Positions 50,214 to 60,546 of a DNA stretch of 64,000 bases are shown here, piece by piece (position 1 is the first letter of the stretch; every line of letters starts with the position of its first letter). Source of the stretch: Pachysolen tannophilus NRRL Y-2460 (taxonomy: Eukaryota; Ascomycota; Pichiomycetes; Alaninales; Pachysolenaceae). Under the pieces are notes generated by a model. It ran no database searches. It was not told the origin of the DNA and worked only from the letters and a program-made list of their open reading frames with translations. The translations under genes and the position numbers were made by a program. The stretch lies in contig KV454011.1 in the NCBI GenBank assembly GCA_001661245.1, forward strand, positions 1,493,315 to 1,557,314, given 5' to 3'.

Positions 50214-51254
50214 ATGGTTAAAGTTGCAATTTTTGGTGCTGCTGGTGGTATAGGTCAAAGTTTAAGTTTGCTTGTAAAGTTGGATCAAAATGTTGATGAA
50301 TTGGCGTTATATGATGTAGTCAATGCTCCAGGTGTTGGTCAAGATCTTTCACATATAAATACCAAGGCTAAACTTTCTTCGTATTTACCTGAAAATGATG
50401 GATTAGCAAAATCTCTTGAGAATACGGATATTGTAGTTATTCCAGCTGGTGTTCCAAGAAAACCAGGTATGACTAGAGATGATTTATTTAAGATAAATGC
50501 TTCGATTATAAGGGATTTAGCTGAAGGTATTGCAACTTATGGTAAAAAAGATGTTTTCATCTTGGTTATTTCGAATCCTGTAAATTCAACAGTACCAATG
50601 GTTGCTGAAGTATTAAAGAAATTTAAAGTTTATAATCCAAAAAGATTAGTTGGTGTTACTACTTTAGATTTGGTTAGATCAAATGAATTTTTAAAACAAA
50701 TGTTACCAGAAGATAAAATAGATTCTTCAAATTTATTTGTACCAGTTATTGGTGGTCATTCTGGTGATACAATAGTTCCATTATTTTCTATTGGATGTCC
50801 TGAATATTATAAAAAATTATCAACAGAACAAAGAGAATCTTTGATCCATAGAGTTCAATATGGTGGTGATGAAGTTGTAAAGGCAAAGAAAGGTATGGGC
50901 TCAGCTACATTATCAATGGCTTATGCAGGTTATAGATTAACCAGTTCATTTATTAAAACTTTTAAAAATGAAGTTTCTAAAGAAGTTGCATTTATTGAAT
51001 TAAATGATCAATTAAAAGGTGCCAAAGAAGCTAAAAAAATCATTTCTGAAAAATATGGTGGTAGCCATATAGATTATTTTGCATTACCTTTAATATTAGG
51101 TAAAGATGGTATAGAAGAAGTTGATTATAAGATTTTAGAACAAGCTGATGAAAAAGAACAAGAAATGATAGAAATTGCAGTTAAACAATTGGAAAAAAAT
51201 ATTGTTAAAGGTAAAAATTTCATTAGTGGAATTGAAACTTCATTCTCTGCATAA
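50214..51254 (+). CDS. Malate dehydrogenase, cytosolic type
   Basis: Interconverts malate and oxaloacetate with NAD(H). 346 residues. The NAD-binding GAAGGIGQ (8-15) begins at the seventh residue after the Met, so there is no mitochondrial presequence. Substrate Arg residues are in [11 protein letters not shown], the catalytic His in [12 protein letters not shown] near 180. The C-terminus is ETSFSA, without a PTS1 (SKL-like) tripeptide. The family thus fits the cytosolic (Mdh2) role rather than the peroxisomal Mdh3 or mitochondrial Mdh1; the exact ortholog is not decided. Confidence 0.93.
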   Translation: MVKVAIFGAAGGIGQSLSLLVKLDQNVDELALYDVVNAPGVGQDLSHINTKAKLSSYLPENDGLAKSLENTDIVVIPAGVPRKPGMTRDDLFKINASIIRDLAEGIATYGKKDVFILVISNPVNSTVPMVAEVLKKFKVYNPKRLVGVTTLDLVRSNEFLKQMLPEDKIDSSNLFVPVIGGHSGDTIVPLFSIGCPEYYKKLSTEQRESLIHRVQYGGDEVVKAKKGMGSATLSMAYAGYRLTSSFIKTFKNEVSKEVAFIELNDQLKGAKEAKKIISEKYGGSHIDYFALPLILGKDGIEEVDYKILEQADEKEQEMIEIAVKQLEKNIVKGKNFISGIETSFSA

Positions 51255-51650
51255 ATGGAAATTATTATTTATGCTTCATACACATATTTAATTTATACAT
51301 TTTTTATTTCATATTTTTGGATGAATTTTTATTTTTTTTATTTTTAAATTATTTTTTTTTTTTTTTTTTTTTGTGGGTATATTTATGTTTTGTTATTGAT
51401 GATGACTTTTTTTTATATATATGGGACAATTTTTATTTAAAATTTTCGTGAATTAAATCAATTAATTAATCAATTGTAAAAGCTTTTTTTTTTTTTTTTC
51501 AGAAAATGTGTTTAATTAAATTAACTATACAAAATTGTAACAAATTATTAAAAAAAAAAAAAAAAAAAATATAAAAAACCCAAAATTTAAATTTTTTAAA
51601 AACTTTTTCTACTTTTTACTTTTTTTTTTTTCCTTCTTCTTTTTCCTAGT
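51255..51650. other. Convergent MDH/RPL25 spacer
   Basis: 396 bp made up largely of long T runs (51352-51372, 51485-51500) and A runs. No gene seen. Confidence 0.5.
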
Positions 51651-52613
51651 TTAAATGTAACCAATCTTGTTAGCAATATCCAAAGCATCGTAATCAGCTG
51701 TTAATCTAACATAAGCCTTCTTAGTTCCATTTGGTCTAACTAAAGTGTTAACAGATAAAACTTCAACTTCGTATAATTCCTTGACAGCTTTTTTAATTTG
51801 ATGTTTGTTTGATTTTAAATCAACTTGGAAAACTAAGGTGTTACCATCTTCAACTTTTTTCATAGCAGTTTCAGAAGTGATTGGCGATTGGATGATCTTG
51901 TAAGAATCCAATCTGTTGTAGTGTGGAACAGATTTGGTATATTTTGGAGATCTTGATAATTTTAAGGTCTTTGGTAAACGGAAAGTTGTTGAGGTTCTGA
52001 CTTTCAACGATTTCTTACCAGATGTACCTTTTAAGGCTGATTTCTTAGCAGCAGTGGCTTTAGCAGTTGCTATTTTAAAAAAAAAAAAAAATAAAAAGTT
52101 AGTATTTGAAAAGTTTTTTTTCTTCTTTTTGTCACAAAAAGAGTAAAAATCTTGCCATATGTGATGGTGGTTGCTGAAACATGGTAATGGAAATGAAAAG
52201 CAAAAAAAGACAATAATAAAACGAGAGGTACTCTTTGAAAATAATTGCTTCATGTAAAAATTTTCCACATTTTTTTCATTCGTAAAGTTAATGGATATTA
52301 TATTGAGATAAAAATCACTTTATTAATAATACCATCAAAAACTATCAAAACTAAATTCTTCATGATATAATCTCTTTTATTAAAAAATTAAAACTCATAA
52401 TGAAGCAAAGAAATTAGAATAAAATATTTTTGAGCTCAACTCAAGTATAATCAATCAACTCTGAAAAAATGAAAACTTTTTTTTTCTTTCTCTCTTCCTG
52501 TCTCTGTCTATCTATCTATCCATCTCTGATTATTCATTTTCCATCTCATTCTTTTCAACAAATACACATTTCACTGACACTCTTCTTAATTAACACTTAC
52601 TAGTTGGAGCCAT
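51651..52613 (-). CDS. RPL25: 60S ribosomal protein uL23 (Rpl25), two exons
   Basis: Binds domain III of 25S rRNA at the exit of the peptide tunnel and docks SRP and nascent-chain factors. Exon 1 is 52601-52613 (MAPT plus one base), exon 2 is 51651-52069, together 143 residues (S. cerevisiae 142). The intron position, right after MAP-S/T, is the same as in S. cerevisiae. Joined sequence begins [19 protein letters not shown] and continues with the conserved [29 protein letters not shown] and [17 protein letters not shown] blocks, ending NKIGYI. Bases 5' of exon 2 within the intron are not coding. Confidence 0.96.
52070..52600 (-). other. RPL25 intron (531 nt)
   Basis: Donor GTAAGT, branch TACTAAC at 52098-52104, acceptor ATAG. 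No snoRNA C/D or H/ACA features were recognised inside it. Confidence 0.93.
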
Positions 52614-53113
52614 TTTCAAATATTGATAAATCTTGTCTATTGAATACTATTTCAAAAAGCTAACAATAAAATATAGTTAGTTAAATTTTTGGTCGTGTAT
52701 TTTTCAATGTAAAAGTTTTTTTTTTTTTTTTTTTTTTTTTTCTTTCTTTCACAAAAATTTTCTTTGTTCTCAAAGTCTCTGGAAAAATAATACTAATATA
52801 ATTTAATTTTTCTTTTGTTCATTTTTTTTAGCAGTCACACAAAAAATATTTATTTCGTATAATAAAATTATAAGTTAGTAATAATATTTAGTGATAGGTG
52901 TAAGGATGTAATTGAATATATACACCGTACACCAAATAAGTAAGGGGGGCCAGCAGCCCTAATACGTTAAAAAAAACTACAAAAGTAATATAAATAGATA
53001 GATAGATGATTAGTTAATTGATTGATTGATTGATTAGTCGATTGATTGATTGGCTATATACATATGTGAGAGGGGTTATAAATTTACAAATTGTCAAGTT
53101 AGGGCCATTTCAT
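52614..53113. promoter_or_regulatory. RPL25 promoter with HomolD, Tbf1-like and Rap1-like motifs
   Basis: On the plus strand: CAGTCACA (HomolD box) at 52832-52839, AGCCCTAA (Tbf1 consensus ARCCCTAA) at 52955-52962, and ACACCGTACACC near 52922-52933, one base short of a Rap1 site (ACACCCRYACAY). All lie 220-350 bp before the RPL25 start. A T run sits at about 52719-52740 and a GATT tetranucleotide run at about 53017-53050. Confidence 0.5.
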
Positions 53114-53782
53114 TCACAAACGACGTTGTCTTGAAGCTCTAACACCACCGAATTTTAATTTAGAATTATCTGAAATTCTTGTAATTTTTTCTCTAATATT
53201 TGTACCTTCTTTACCTAAAAATGCATCAACAAAACCTTTTCTTCCCTTTCCAAATAATTTCATTATAACTTCAATATTTTTATCTAAATAATTTCTTTGT
53301 TCTATAGTTTGAAACATTTTAGCAGCAAGTTGATATCCAGCTTCATATTCACCTCTTTGAGCTTTTCTAAAACCAACACACCCTGTAGAAAGACTTATTT
53401 TAACTTTTTGTGGTAATTGGAGATAATATAAAGTTTTATCCTTATGTGATAATTGTGGATTATTTTTTTCAAAATTTTTATCTTCAACAACAGCTGCTAA
53501 TGTCATATGAGTATTATTTTTAGCAAATGTACAATGAAGAATATATTTAACAACTTCTTCTCTTTTCTTTAACTTGATACTATCATCCAAATTTTTATTT
53601 TGTAATGAATTTTGTTGTTGTTGTTGTTGATCAGCAATAGACCTAAACGTTACTGGTTGTTGTAATCTTTTATCATTTAACAATTTTACGGATGAAGAAA
53701 AACTTCTTGTAATTTCAAAAAAATTTTTCTTGGGTAAAGATATCAATCTGCAAGAATTGGATAACGAATATCTTAAAGACAT
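53114..53782 (-). CDS. MRPS18: Mitochondrial ribosomal protein uS11m
   Basis: Small-subunit mitoribosomal protein of the uS11 family (S. cerevisiae Mrps18, 217 residues). 222 residues from the ATG at 53782 (MSLRYSLSN), with an Arg/Ser-rich presequence; another in-frame ATG at 53881 would add a hydrophobic extension and seems less likely. The uS11 fold is visible in [36 protein letters not shown] and [17 protein letters not shown], ending in [12 protein letters not shown], the basic C-terminus that contacts 15S rRNA. A short Gln run lies near residue 55. Confidence 0.9.
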   Translation of the reverse strand: MSLRYSLSNSCRLISLPKKNFFEITRSFSSSVKLLNDKRLQQPVTFRSIADQQQQQQNSLQNKNLDDSIKLKKREEVVKYILHCTFAKNNTHMTLAAVVEDKNFEKNNPQLSHKDKTLYYLQLPQKVKISLSTGCVGFRKAQRGEYEAGYQLAAKMFQTIEQRNYLDKNIEVIMKLFGKGRKGFVDAFLGKEGTNIREKITRISDNSKLKFGGVRASRQRRL

Positions 53783-54222
53783 TATCACAAATAGATTGAT
53801 CAAAAAAATATTTAGATAATAACTAAAAAACAAACTATATATATTATATAACTTTAAACTTGTTATTTCTTTAGTTTTCATTTAACATTGAAAAGTTTTG
53901 TTTTAGATTCAAAGAAATGTCGTGTCAATAGTGGAGCATAGAAGTACAGAAGTACAGAAGTACACGACTTTGTTTTTTTTTTATCTTTTGAGTTACCTCA
54001 TGAATTATCTCTGCATGGGCCCCTCTTCAGGGGCCCCCTCTGCATGGCCCTCTTCTAGCCTCAAAAGGGTGGCAACGGAACCACAAATTGGGCGGACACT
54101 GATGGGAAAACCTAAGCGGAAGAATTTCACAAAAAAAAAAAAGAGAAAAAATCTGTAAAAGTAATAGAATCAATTAGTAGTAGCATTAACAGTAACACTT
54201 TACTATCTATATAAATCTATCA

Positions 54223-54257
<35 letters not shown>

Positions 54258-55328
54258 TAGAAAGTTGTAAAAATGTAAAGCATCAATTAATATATGAATA
54301 TATATTTAATCTTGTAATTTTTCTATATTACTGTGGAACAATTCGTAATAAGTTTAGGCTCTTACTTAACTCATAATGATTTCTTCTTTCTTTCTTTATT
54401 TCTACAACAGTATAGCATTAGAACTAACACTAATTCACTAGAAGCGTACGCGTCAAAAAAATTGGGTTTTTTTTTTGGGTTTTATTAACTAAAAAGTTCA
54501 AGGGTTTTTTTATTAAAAAAAAAAGAAAACCGAAAATATAATTAGCAATAAAGGCAAAAGACAAAGGCGGACCCCGAATTAATTCATCCATTTAATATAT
54601 AAAACTAAATAATTCAAAACGTAATTAAGGTTCTTTTTTCCTTTTTTTATTTTAATTTTTATTTTTATTTTTATTTTTATTTTTTTAATTTTTAATTTTT
54701 AATTTTTTTTGACTTTGTTTCTATTTTAAAATCTATAGTTGAATTCATCACTTAATTATCATCTATCATCACTACCATCGGTTCCGCCGCCCATTTAATT
54801 ATTATTTTATTATCATTTTATCATCATTTTATATGGTTGTGATTTCTGGTTGTGCATTATCCATACAAAAAATAAGCCTCAATACAGATCTTAAAAATCA
54901 TATCTAGTACATTTTTGTAACAAGATAATTAGAAATAAGAGAATAGAGATCATTAAATTAATTTGATCAGTTCAATAGATAGATTAAAGATTCAGTTGTT
55001 ATTAGAAAAGGGGGAATAGAGAGTTTTTGTTATTTTTTTTTAATTTTTTATTAATTATTTTTTATTGTTTTTAAAAAAAAAATAATAATAATAATAATAA
55101 TAATAATAAAGTGAAAAGAAATAAAACAACGAAAAAAATAAATAAAAAAAAAAAAAAAGGATCCAGATTAATCCCATTAATAGGTGAATAAGTTAACAGT
55201 TAATTTTAAATTTAATTTTTGGGAACCTAATTTCTAATTCAAGAATTAGTGTTTGATTCTTTTTTTTTTCTTTTTTTTTTTTTTCTTTATTTTTTTTTCC
55301 CAAAAAGATATATCAATAAAACAAAGTA
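53783..55328. other. 1.5-kb divergent MRPS18/MCK1 region
   Basis: Contains three 8-bp GAAGTACA units (53941-53964), a GC-rich hairpin (54017-54036), a TA microsatellite (about 54220-54252), ACGCGT at 54448-54453, TTTTTA-type repeats near 54660, an AAT run (about 55081-55109), and long T runs before MCK1. An apparent plus-strand frame at 53922-54158 crosses the hairpin and resembles nothing; not called. Confidence 0.5.
54017..54036. other. GC-rich perfect hairpin
   Basis: Arms GGGCCCC (54017-54023) and GGGGCCC (54030-54036) pair over 7 bp around a TCTTCA loop. CTCTGCATGG occurs just before it and again after it (54038-54047), followed in each case by CCCTCTTC. It stands out in otherwise AT-rich DNA. 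Confidence 0.8.
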
Positions 55329-56372
55329 ATGGAAAGAATAAATCTGTCGTCGGCAGCATCGGGCTCGTCTTCAACAGCGATGGTTCAAAGGGAGTTTATA
55401 GTTAAAGAGGTTACAGATAATAGTACAAATATAACGAGACCCATGGTTATAAAAGAATATAAAAAGATTGGAGAAGGTGCTTTCGGTAGTGTTTTCCAAG
55501 CCACATTAAGAGTTTATAATAATAATAATTATGATTCAAGTCAACCATGGTTAGGTCCATTTGCTATTAAAAAAGTTCCAGCTCAAACAGATTATAAATC
55601 AAGAGAATTGGAATTACTAAGAGTTACAGATCATCCAAATATTGTCAAGTTACGATATTTTTTCAATTATCCCAATAAAAAAGATTATAATAAACTTTAT
55701 CAACATTTAGTAATGGAAGCATTACCGTCTACATTACAAGCAGAAATTAAAAGATATAGATTAAGTGAAACAAGTTTACCATTGGAATTAATTAGAGTGT
55801 ATGCTTATCAATTAGCAAATGGATTAAGTTATTTACATTCATATTCTATTGCACATAGAGATTTAAAACCTTCAAATATACTTGTGGATCCTCAAGATAG
55901 AAGTTTAAAAATTTGTGATTTTGGTTCAGCAAAAAAATTGGAAAGTAATGCAGTTAGTGTTGCTTATATATGTTCAAGATATTATAGAGCTCCTGAATTA
56001 GTAGTTGGTTGTCAAATTTATACAACAAGTATTGATATATGGGGATATGGATGTATATTAGGTGAAATGATTGTTGGAATGCCAATTTTTCAAGGAAAAG
56101 ATCCTTATGATCAATTTAGAGAAATTATTAAATTAATTGGTCCTCCTTCTCATGATTTTTATTCTAGATTTGTTACTGCAGAACTGGCAACAGAATTGTA
56201 TAAATTTAAAGGTTCAAAGAAAACAAGATCTTTTGAAAAAATGTTTGGTTCTGTAGTTAATCTGGAAGGAGTAATGTTATTGAAAAGAATATTAAGATAT
56301 GAACCAGAGAAAAGATTAACTGCACTGGAAATCACACATGATGAATTTTTTGAAGCATTGGAGGCTACATAA
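55329..56372 (+). CDS. MCK1: GSK3-family protein kinase Mck1
   Basis: Dual-specificity kinase of the GSK-3 group acting in stress, meiosis and cell-cycle control. 347 residues (S. cerevisiae 375). Glycine loop GEGAFGSV near 49-56, Lys81 in FAIKKVPAQTDYKSREL, HRDLKPSN (His176), DFGSAKKLE (Asp197), and the GSK3 tyrosine Tyr213 in VAYICSRYYRAPEL. The N-terminal REFIVKEVTDNSTNITRPM and WLGPFAIKKVPA blocks match Mck1 rather than Rim11/Mrk1/Ygk3. CTG codon at 56325-56327 falls where GSK3 kinases have Leu. Confidence 0.94.
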   Translation: MERINLSSAASGSSSTAMVQREFIVKEVTDNSTNITRPMVIKEYKKIGEGAFGSVFQATLRVYNNNNYDSSQPWLGPFAIKKVPAQTDYKSRELELLRVTDHPNIVKLRYFFNYPNKKDYNKLYQHLVMEALPSTLQAEIKRYRLSETSLPLELIRVYAYQLANGLSYLHSYSIAHRDLKPSNILVDPQDRSLKICDFGSAKKLESNAVSVAYICSRYYRAPELVVGCQIYTTSIDIWGYGCILGEMIVGMPIFQGKDPYDQFREIIKLIGPPSHDFYSRFVTAELATELYKFKGSKKTRSFEKMFGSVVNLEGVMLLKRILRYEPEKRLTALEITHDEFFEALEAT

Positions 56373-56769
56373 TTTACGGTAAAAAAAAAGAAAATAAAAA
56401 ATAAAAAATAAAAAAATAAAAAAAAACAATTATCAAAAGGATACATGAAATTTTATTATGAATTATATTCAATTCTTATTATCGTGCTTTTGCTGAGCAG
56501 GACTAAATATAATTTACAATTAAAGATGATTATACCGTTTTTTATTTTATTTTAATTTTTATTTTTATTTTTATTTTTTTGCTTGTCTCAAACTCCTTTT
56601 ATTTCACTTTTTTTCTTCTTCTTTTTAGTCAATGATTGGATGACTGCTTAGACTAGATTACTCTTACGTTTTTCCTCAATTTTGTTTTCTATTTTAATTA
56701 ATGTTTTGCTGCTGCTGATTATTATTAATAGCGGATCATTTTATATTATTTCAAATTTTAGTTCTATAC

Positions 56770-56802
<33 letters not shown>

Positions 56803-57381
56803 TTTCTTATTCTTATTCTTATTACTATTGTTTGTTTGCACTTTTTTTTTTTACAAACGATTAACTTTTTTAGTATATTTTGCATGCTTTTTTCAATCTT
56901 GTTTAGGTTTTATTTTGTAATGGATATATCAAATATCCTTTAATTTAGTCATTTAAAGATTTCATGAATAGATACTATATGATAATTCGTAAGCACGATA
57001 AAGATGTTTATAAATATGATAGTAGTAGCAAAATATACAGTTGACCTATGTTTTTATTTCAATGCAGATTTCAAATGAACAAGTATAAAATCAAATTAAT
57101 ATTAAAAAAAAAAAAAAAAAATAATTAATTTTAAAAAGTTGAAAAAACATAAAACATCTAAAATTTCTCATTTCTTGTGTATCTCTGTATCTGTATATAT
57201 ATATATATATATATATATTTGAATTCTTCCTTTTTTTGTTGTAGGATATTATCTAATCAAACCATTTCCATTCAAGTCTCCTTTTTTTTATTTTATTTTG
57301 TTTCTCCTGGTGGGAAGGAAGGGAGGGGGTGGGGGAATACCTATAGAGGGAGATATATATCATTCCTCTTGATGATAAAGA
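56373..57381. other. 1-kb convergent MCK1/VPS68 region
   Basis: AT-rich with an ATT run (about 56778-56803), several T runs, a TA run near 57197 and a G-rich tract at 57312-57335. Frames at 56682-56864 and 57177-57404 are low-complexity and not called. Confidence 0.45.
57312..57335 (+). other. Potential G-quadruplex motif
   Basis: G tracts of 3, 3, 5 and 5 with loops of 6, 1 and 1 bases, meeting the usual G3+N1-7 rule. It lies 46 bp beyond the VPS68 stop, G-rich on the strand opposite that gene. Confidence 0.75.
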
Positions 57382-57999
57382 TTATAATGATAATGAATAA
57401 TTGAAACTATCATCTTCAATATTCTGCACGACCCACAAAACAATACAACTTAACATGACACAACCATTACTTACAACATTAGCCAATCCCATCCATACCG
57501 TTGGAAAAGTATTGAAATTCTTTACAAGATATTTCAAGATCAATACAACAAAACTACCTGCAAACCCCACTGCTAAAAGTGAAAATCCCATAAATAATAT
57601 GATCCTAGCATGCCATTGCGTTGAAGGGGATGATGCAAAAGAGTCGTTGTTGTTTAAAAGATTGGATTTTTCAATTGAATTAACAATCAACATTCCCAAC
57701 GATGAACAAATTGCAGGAATCCAATCTGTAATGGTAACATGAACTACCGATGCATTTACTGTTTTAGAAAAAATAGATGCATCTACTAGTACCCAAAAAC
57801 CTATAGCATACTGTTTAAAAATAAAAAAATAAAAAAAAAAAAACATATGATATTCGTATTCGTTAGTAAATCTTATTCTCAAACAAAACGTAACACTTCT
57901 ATCCTACTTACTAAGGCTCCAGAAAGATAGATTCCAATAGATCTAGCTGTTTCAGAAGATGGTAATTTCAAAAAATTGAACTTGGTATGAATTGGTCAT
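57382..57999 (-). CDS. VPS68: Vps68 (UPF0220/TMEM50 family), two exons with an apparent 1-nt frameshift
   Basis: Vacuolar protein-sorting membrane protein that partners Vps55 in late-endosome-to-vacuole transport. Exon 2 (57382-57810) reads YAIGFWVLVDASIFSKTV..., very like S. cerevisiae Vps68, with three membrane segments and the same NVEDE-like C-terminal end (NIEDDSFNYSLSL). Exon 1 is about 57912-57999, ending SIGIYLSGAL; joined it matches the Vps68 SGALYALGFW block. From the ATG at 57999 (MTNSYQVQF) the frame shifts in a run of six T (57970-57975 on the plus strand as A); with five, about 171 residues would be read. The shift could be a homopolymer sequencing error; real pseudogene status is less likely given conserved splice sites. 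Confidence 0.82.
57811..57911 (-). other. VPS68 intron (101 nt)
   Basis: Donor GTAAGT, branch TACTAAC at 57862-57868, acceptor ACAG. It falls in phase 0 between SGAL and YAIGFW. Confidence 0.92.
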
Positions 58000-58353
58000 T
58001 TTGGAAATAAAATAAATAACGATTCATTTTTCAAAGTATTGATATTGGTTATTTGATTAGAGAGATTTTTTTTTTTTTTTTTTTTTACTGAGAGAGTTAA
58101 GAAATAAAGAAAGAATAATATAAAATATAAAATATAATGGATTCTGCCAATCATAAATTGTTGATACGATAATAATAAATTATTAATATTAATATAGTTA
58201 ATTATCAATTATCCATTATCGCATAGGTGCCCGCTAAAAGTTCTTTACAATGGAGTTTAAACAGGATTTACACGACCAAGTTTTAAATGATAAAAACAAG
58301 TACAAAATATAGTAGAATTGGAAGAAGATGAATGATGATGATTTGATCTAGTT
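58000..58353. other. Upstream of VPS68
   Basis: 354 bp with a T run (about 58068-58086). No gene seen; no alternative upstream exon for VPS68 with standard splice signals was found. Confidence 0.45.
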
Positions 58354-59555
58354 TTAAAGTGTATTCTCGATTTGCAGTAGCAGTAGCAGGTTTGGTAGTC
58401 TGAGGTAATCATTAAGATCTAATGCTCCGTTAAACATCAAAGATCCCAATACAAGCAAAGCAAAACCAATTAATTGTAAAAATTTAAAACTTTCCCAACC
58501 TAAACACATTGATACTAACCATACAAGTAATGTTCTGCAAGTATCAACTGTTGACCTTGATGTAGCACTTAGACAAGAGGTTATCGATGTACCAAAGAAA
58601 TTGAAAGCGCATATGGAGAGCATTATAGCTATCGACGACAATATCATTGCTGATGATGAGAAAAGTTGGGTTAAAGCATTAACCATATCGAATGGACCTT
58701 TATGGCCTTCAATTGTAGAACCTATTGTGATATAAGTTAATATCATAATGGTAAAAGTTATAGTCCCACCAAATACACCTTCGTAGCCAACTAATTTCAA
58801 AGGAGCAATGTGGACTTTGGATAAGATATGTTCTTCAATGACAAATTGAGATGCTGAAAACACTTGACCCAAGATTATTAAGAAAATACCCAATGTTACT
58901 TTACTAGAAATTAGCTCTGATGAAACATCAGCTTCAATTGATGAGCTACTAAATCCAACAAGACCTACACCTATTGTGACAATAATTAAGGACCCCCATT
59001 CATACCTTGTAATGACTCTTTTCAAAAAAATCACAGAAAATGTTGCAACAAATAAAACTAAAGAACCTCTTGTCATTTGATATACACTTACAGGTGTAAA
59101 TAGTAAACCAATATGCATCAAAGTAGTACCAGCAATATCACAACATGCTGGAATGGCTAATATTAAAGATTCTTTAAACGTCATGGCCACATCACCATCC
59201 AGTTCTCCGTCTATCTTGTGATACCCAGCTCTCAAAGTCATTTTGACAAAACTTAATATCACCCAACAAAAACTTTCACCTACAAACATCTGAAATGTTT
59301 GTAAAACAGGTTGTTCAAATTTTTTGGGCTCAGAAAATTCACCATCACAATTAGACACACATTGGTTATCCTGATACTTTGTGAAAATCGAATTCAGACA
59401 CCCACTAATTATAGTCCCAGCAACTAATATCAAAAGCTTCTCCAAATATAAAATCTCATAGTTAATAAAAATTTTTTGTTTTAAACCTATTAAAATTCCA
59501 CCTTATTGCACAAACACCAACAACTTACAGAGTATTTACTTGAGACTGAATCCAT
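58354..59555 (-). CDS. SLC35F6-like drug/metabolite-superfamily transporter, two exons
   Basis: About 370 residues and ten membrane segments, of the group that includes human SLC35F6 and fungal relatives. Exon 2 (58354-59439) contains LVAGTIISGCLNSIFTKYQD, the family N-terminal block, then QTFQMFVGESFCW, DIAGTTLMHIGLLFTPVSVY, MTRGSLVLFVATFSVIFLKR and a last TM LQLIGFALLVLGSLMFN. It lacks an ATG at the proper place, so a mini-exon 59529-59555 (MDSVSSKYS) before a GTAAGT donor is proposed. The branch site is TATTAAC at 59461-59467. Two GAG acceptors are possible (exon 2 from 59439 or 59454); the former gives the closer fit in length to relatives. Substrate unknown. Confidence 0.8.
59440..59528 (-). 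other. Proposed intron of the SLC35F6-like gene
   Basis: Donor GTAAGT is good and branch TATTAAC (59461-59467) is a one-base variant. The acceptor is GAG at either 59440 or 59455, unusual because yeasts prefer CAG/TAG. The 3' boundary is uncertain. Confidence 0.55.
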
Positions 59556-59776
59556 ATTCGCCGGATCTCTTCAACTAATACCAATATAACTTCACCTTTT
59601 GATCTTGATTCAAACAAGAATCTTCTTTGTTTAACATAAAACAAACGAAATAGTAGATAAAAAAACAGGGCGGCAGGAAATAATATATATATATATATAT
59701 ATAAATCATATTTAAAAGAAGATAATCATTTTATCATTTAAATATACAAGATATTGGATTCAGATGCTGTATATAT

Positions 59777-60512
59777 ATGATGCCTTTTGTGTTGAATAGT
59801 CATAAATCGTTTGTTGCCCAGCCATCAGTTCAGCCGCCTAATATAAGTAATTATAGAGTTAGAAGAAAATCCTCGTTATCCATCACCGAAACTTTTAGCA
59901 GTTTGAATACAAAAGAAAATGAGCCCGACGACAATAAATATGGATATGATGTTCAGAATAAAAATGCTAATGGTAGTGATTTGAATTTTCCAAAGAGACA
60001 GCCATGTTGCTTTAGATGTACCAGATTGTTGAATTCAGATAATATTCAACTCACGGAAAATGTGAGCTCATCTGTTTTGCAAAATAGTATAACAAAGCCG
60101 CTCATGATTTCACCGCAACGTTCTTTTTCAACCGTTTCATCACAGTCACCATTTAGTGAAACTTTGGGTCCATCGTTTAACAAGGGGACGCGGAGGTTGT
60201 CACAGCCGTTAACTGCAACTTATCAGGAATCATTGCTTTCAGGTAGAACGTCGGGGCTTCAATCTAATCCTATACAGTTTACTGCAAAGATTGGAGTCAT
60301 CCGAAGTGGAAATGGCGGAGAAGCAGGTACTTCTAGGAGAAATAATTATAAGCAATACACAATTCCATTTGATGCGGTCTATTACAAATGGGATTTGAAT
60401 GTTCCTTCTGTTGGAAATCACGATGATGATGTTAAACAGTCACCTTATGTCGGGAATATTGATTTAGAAAAATTTTTCATTGAGAGAGAAATTAAAGAAA
60501 ATTTAAATAGAA

Positions 60513-60546
<34 letters not shown>

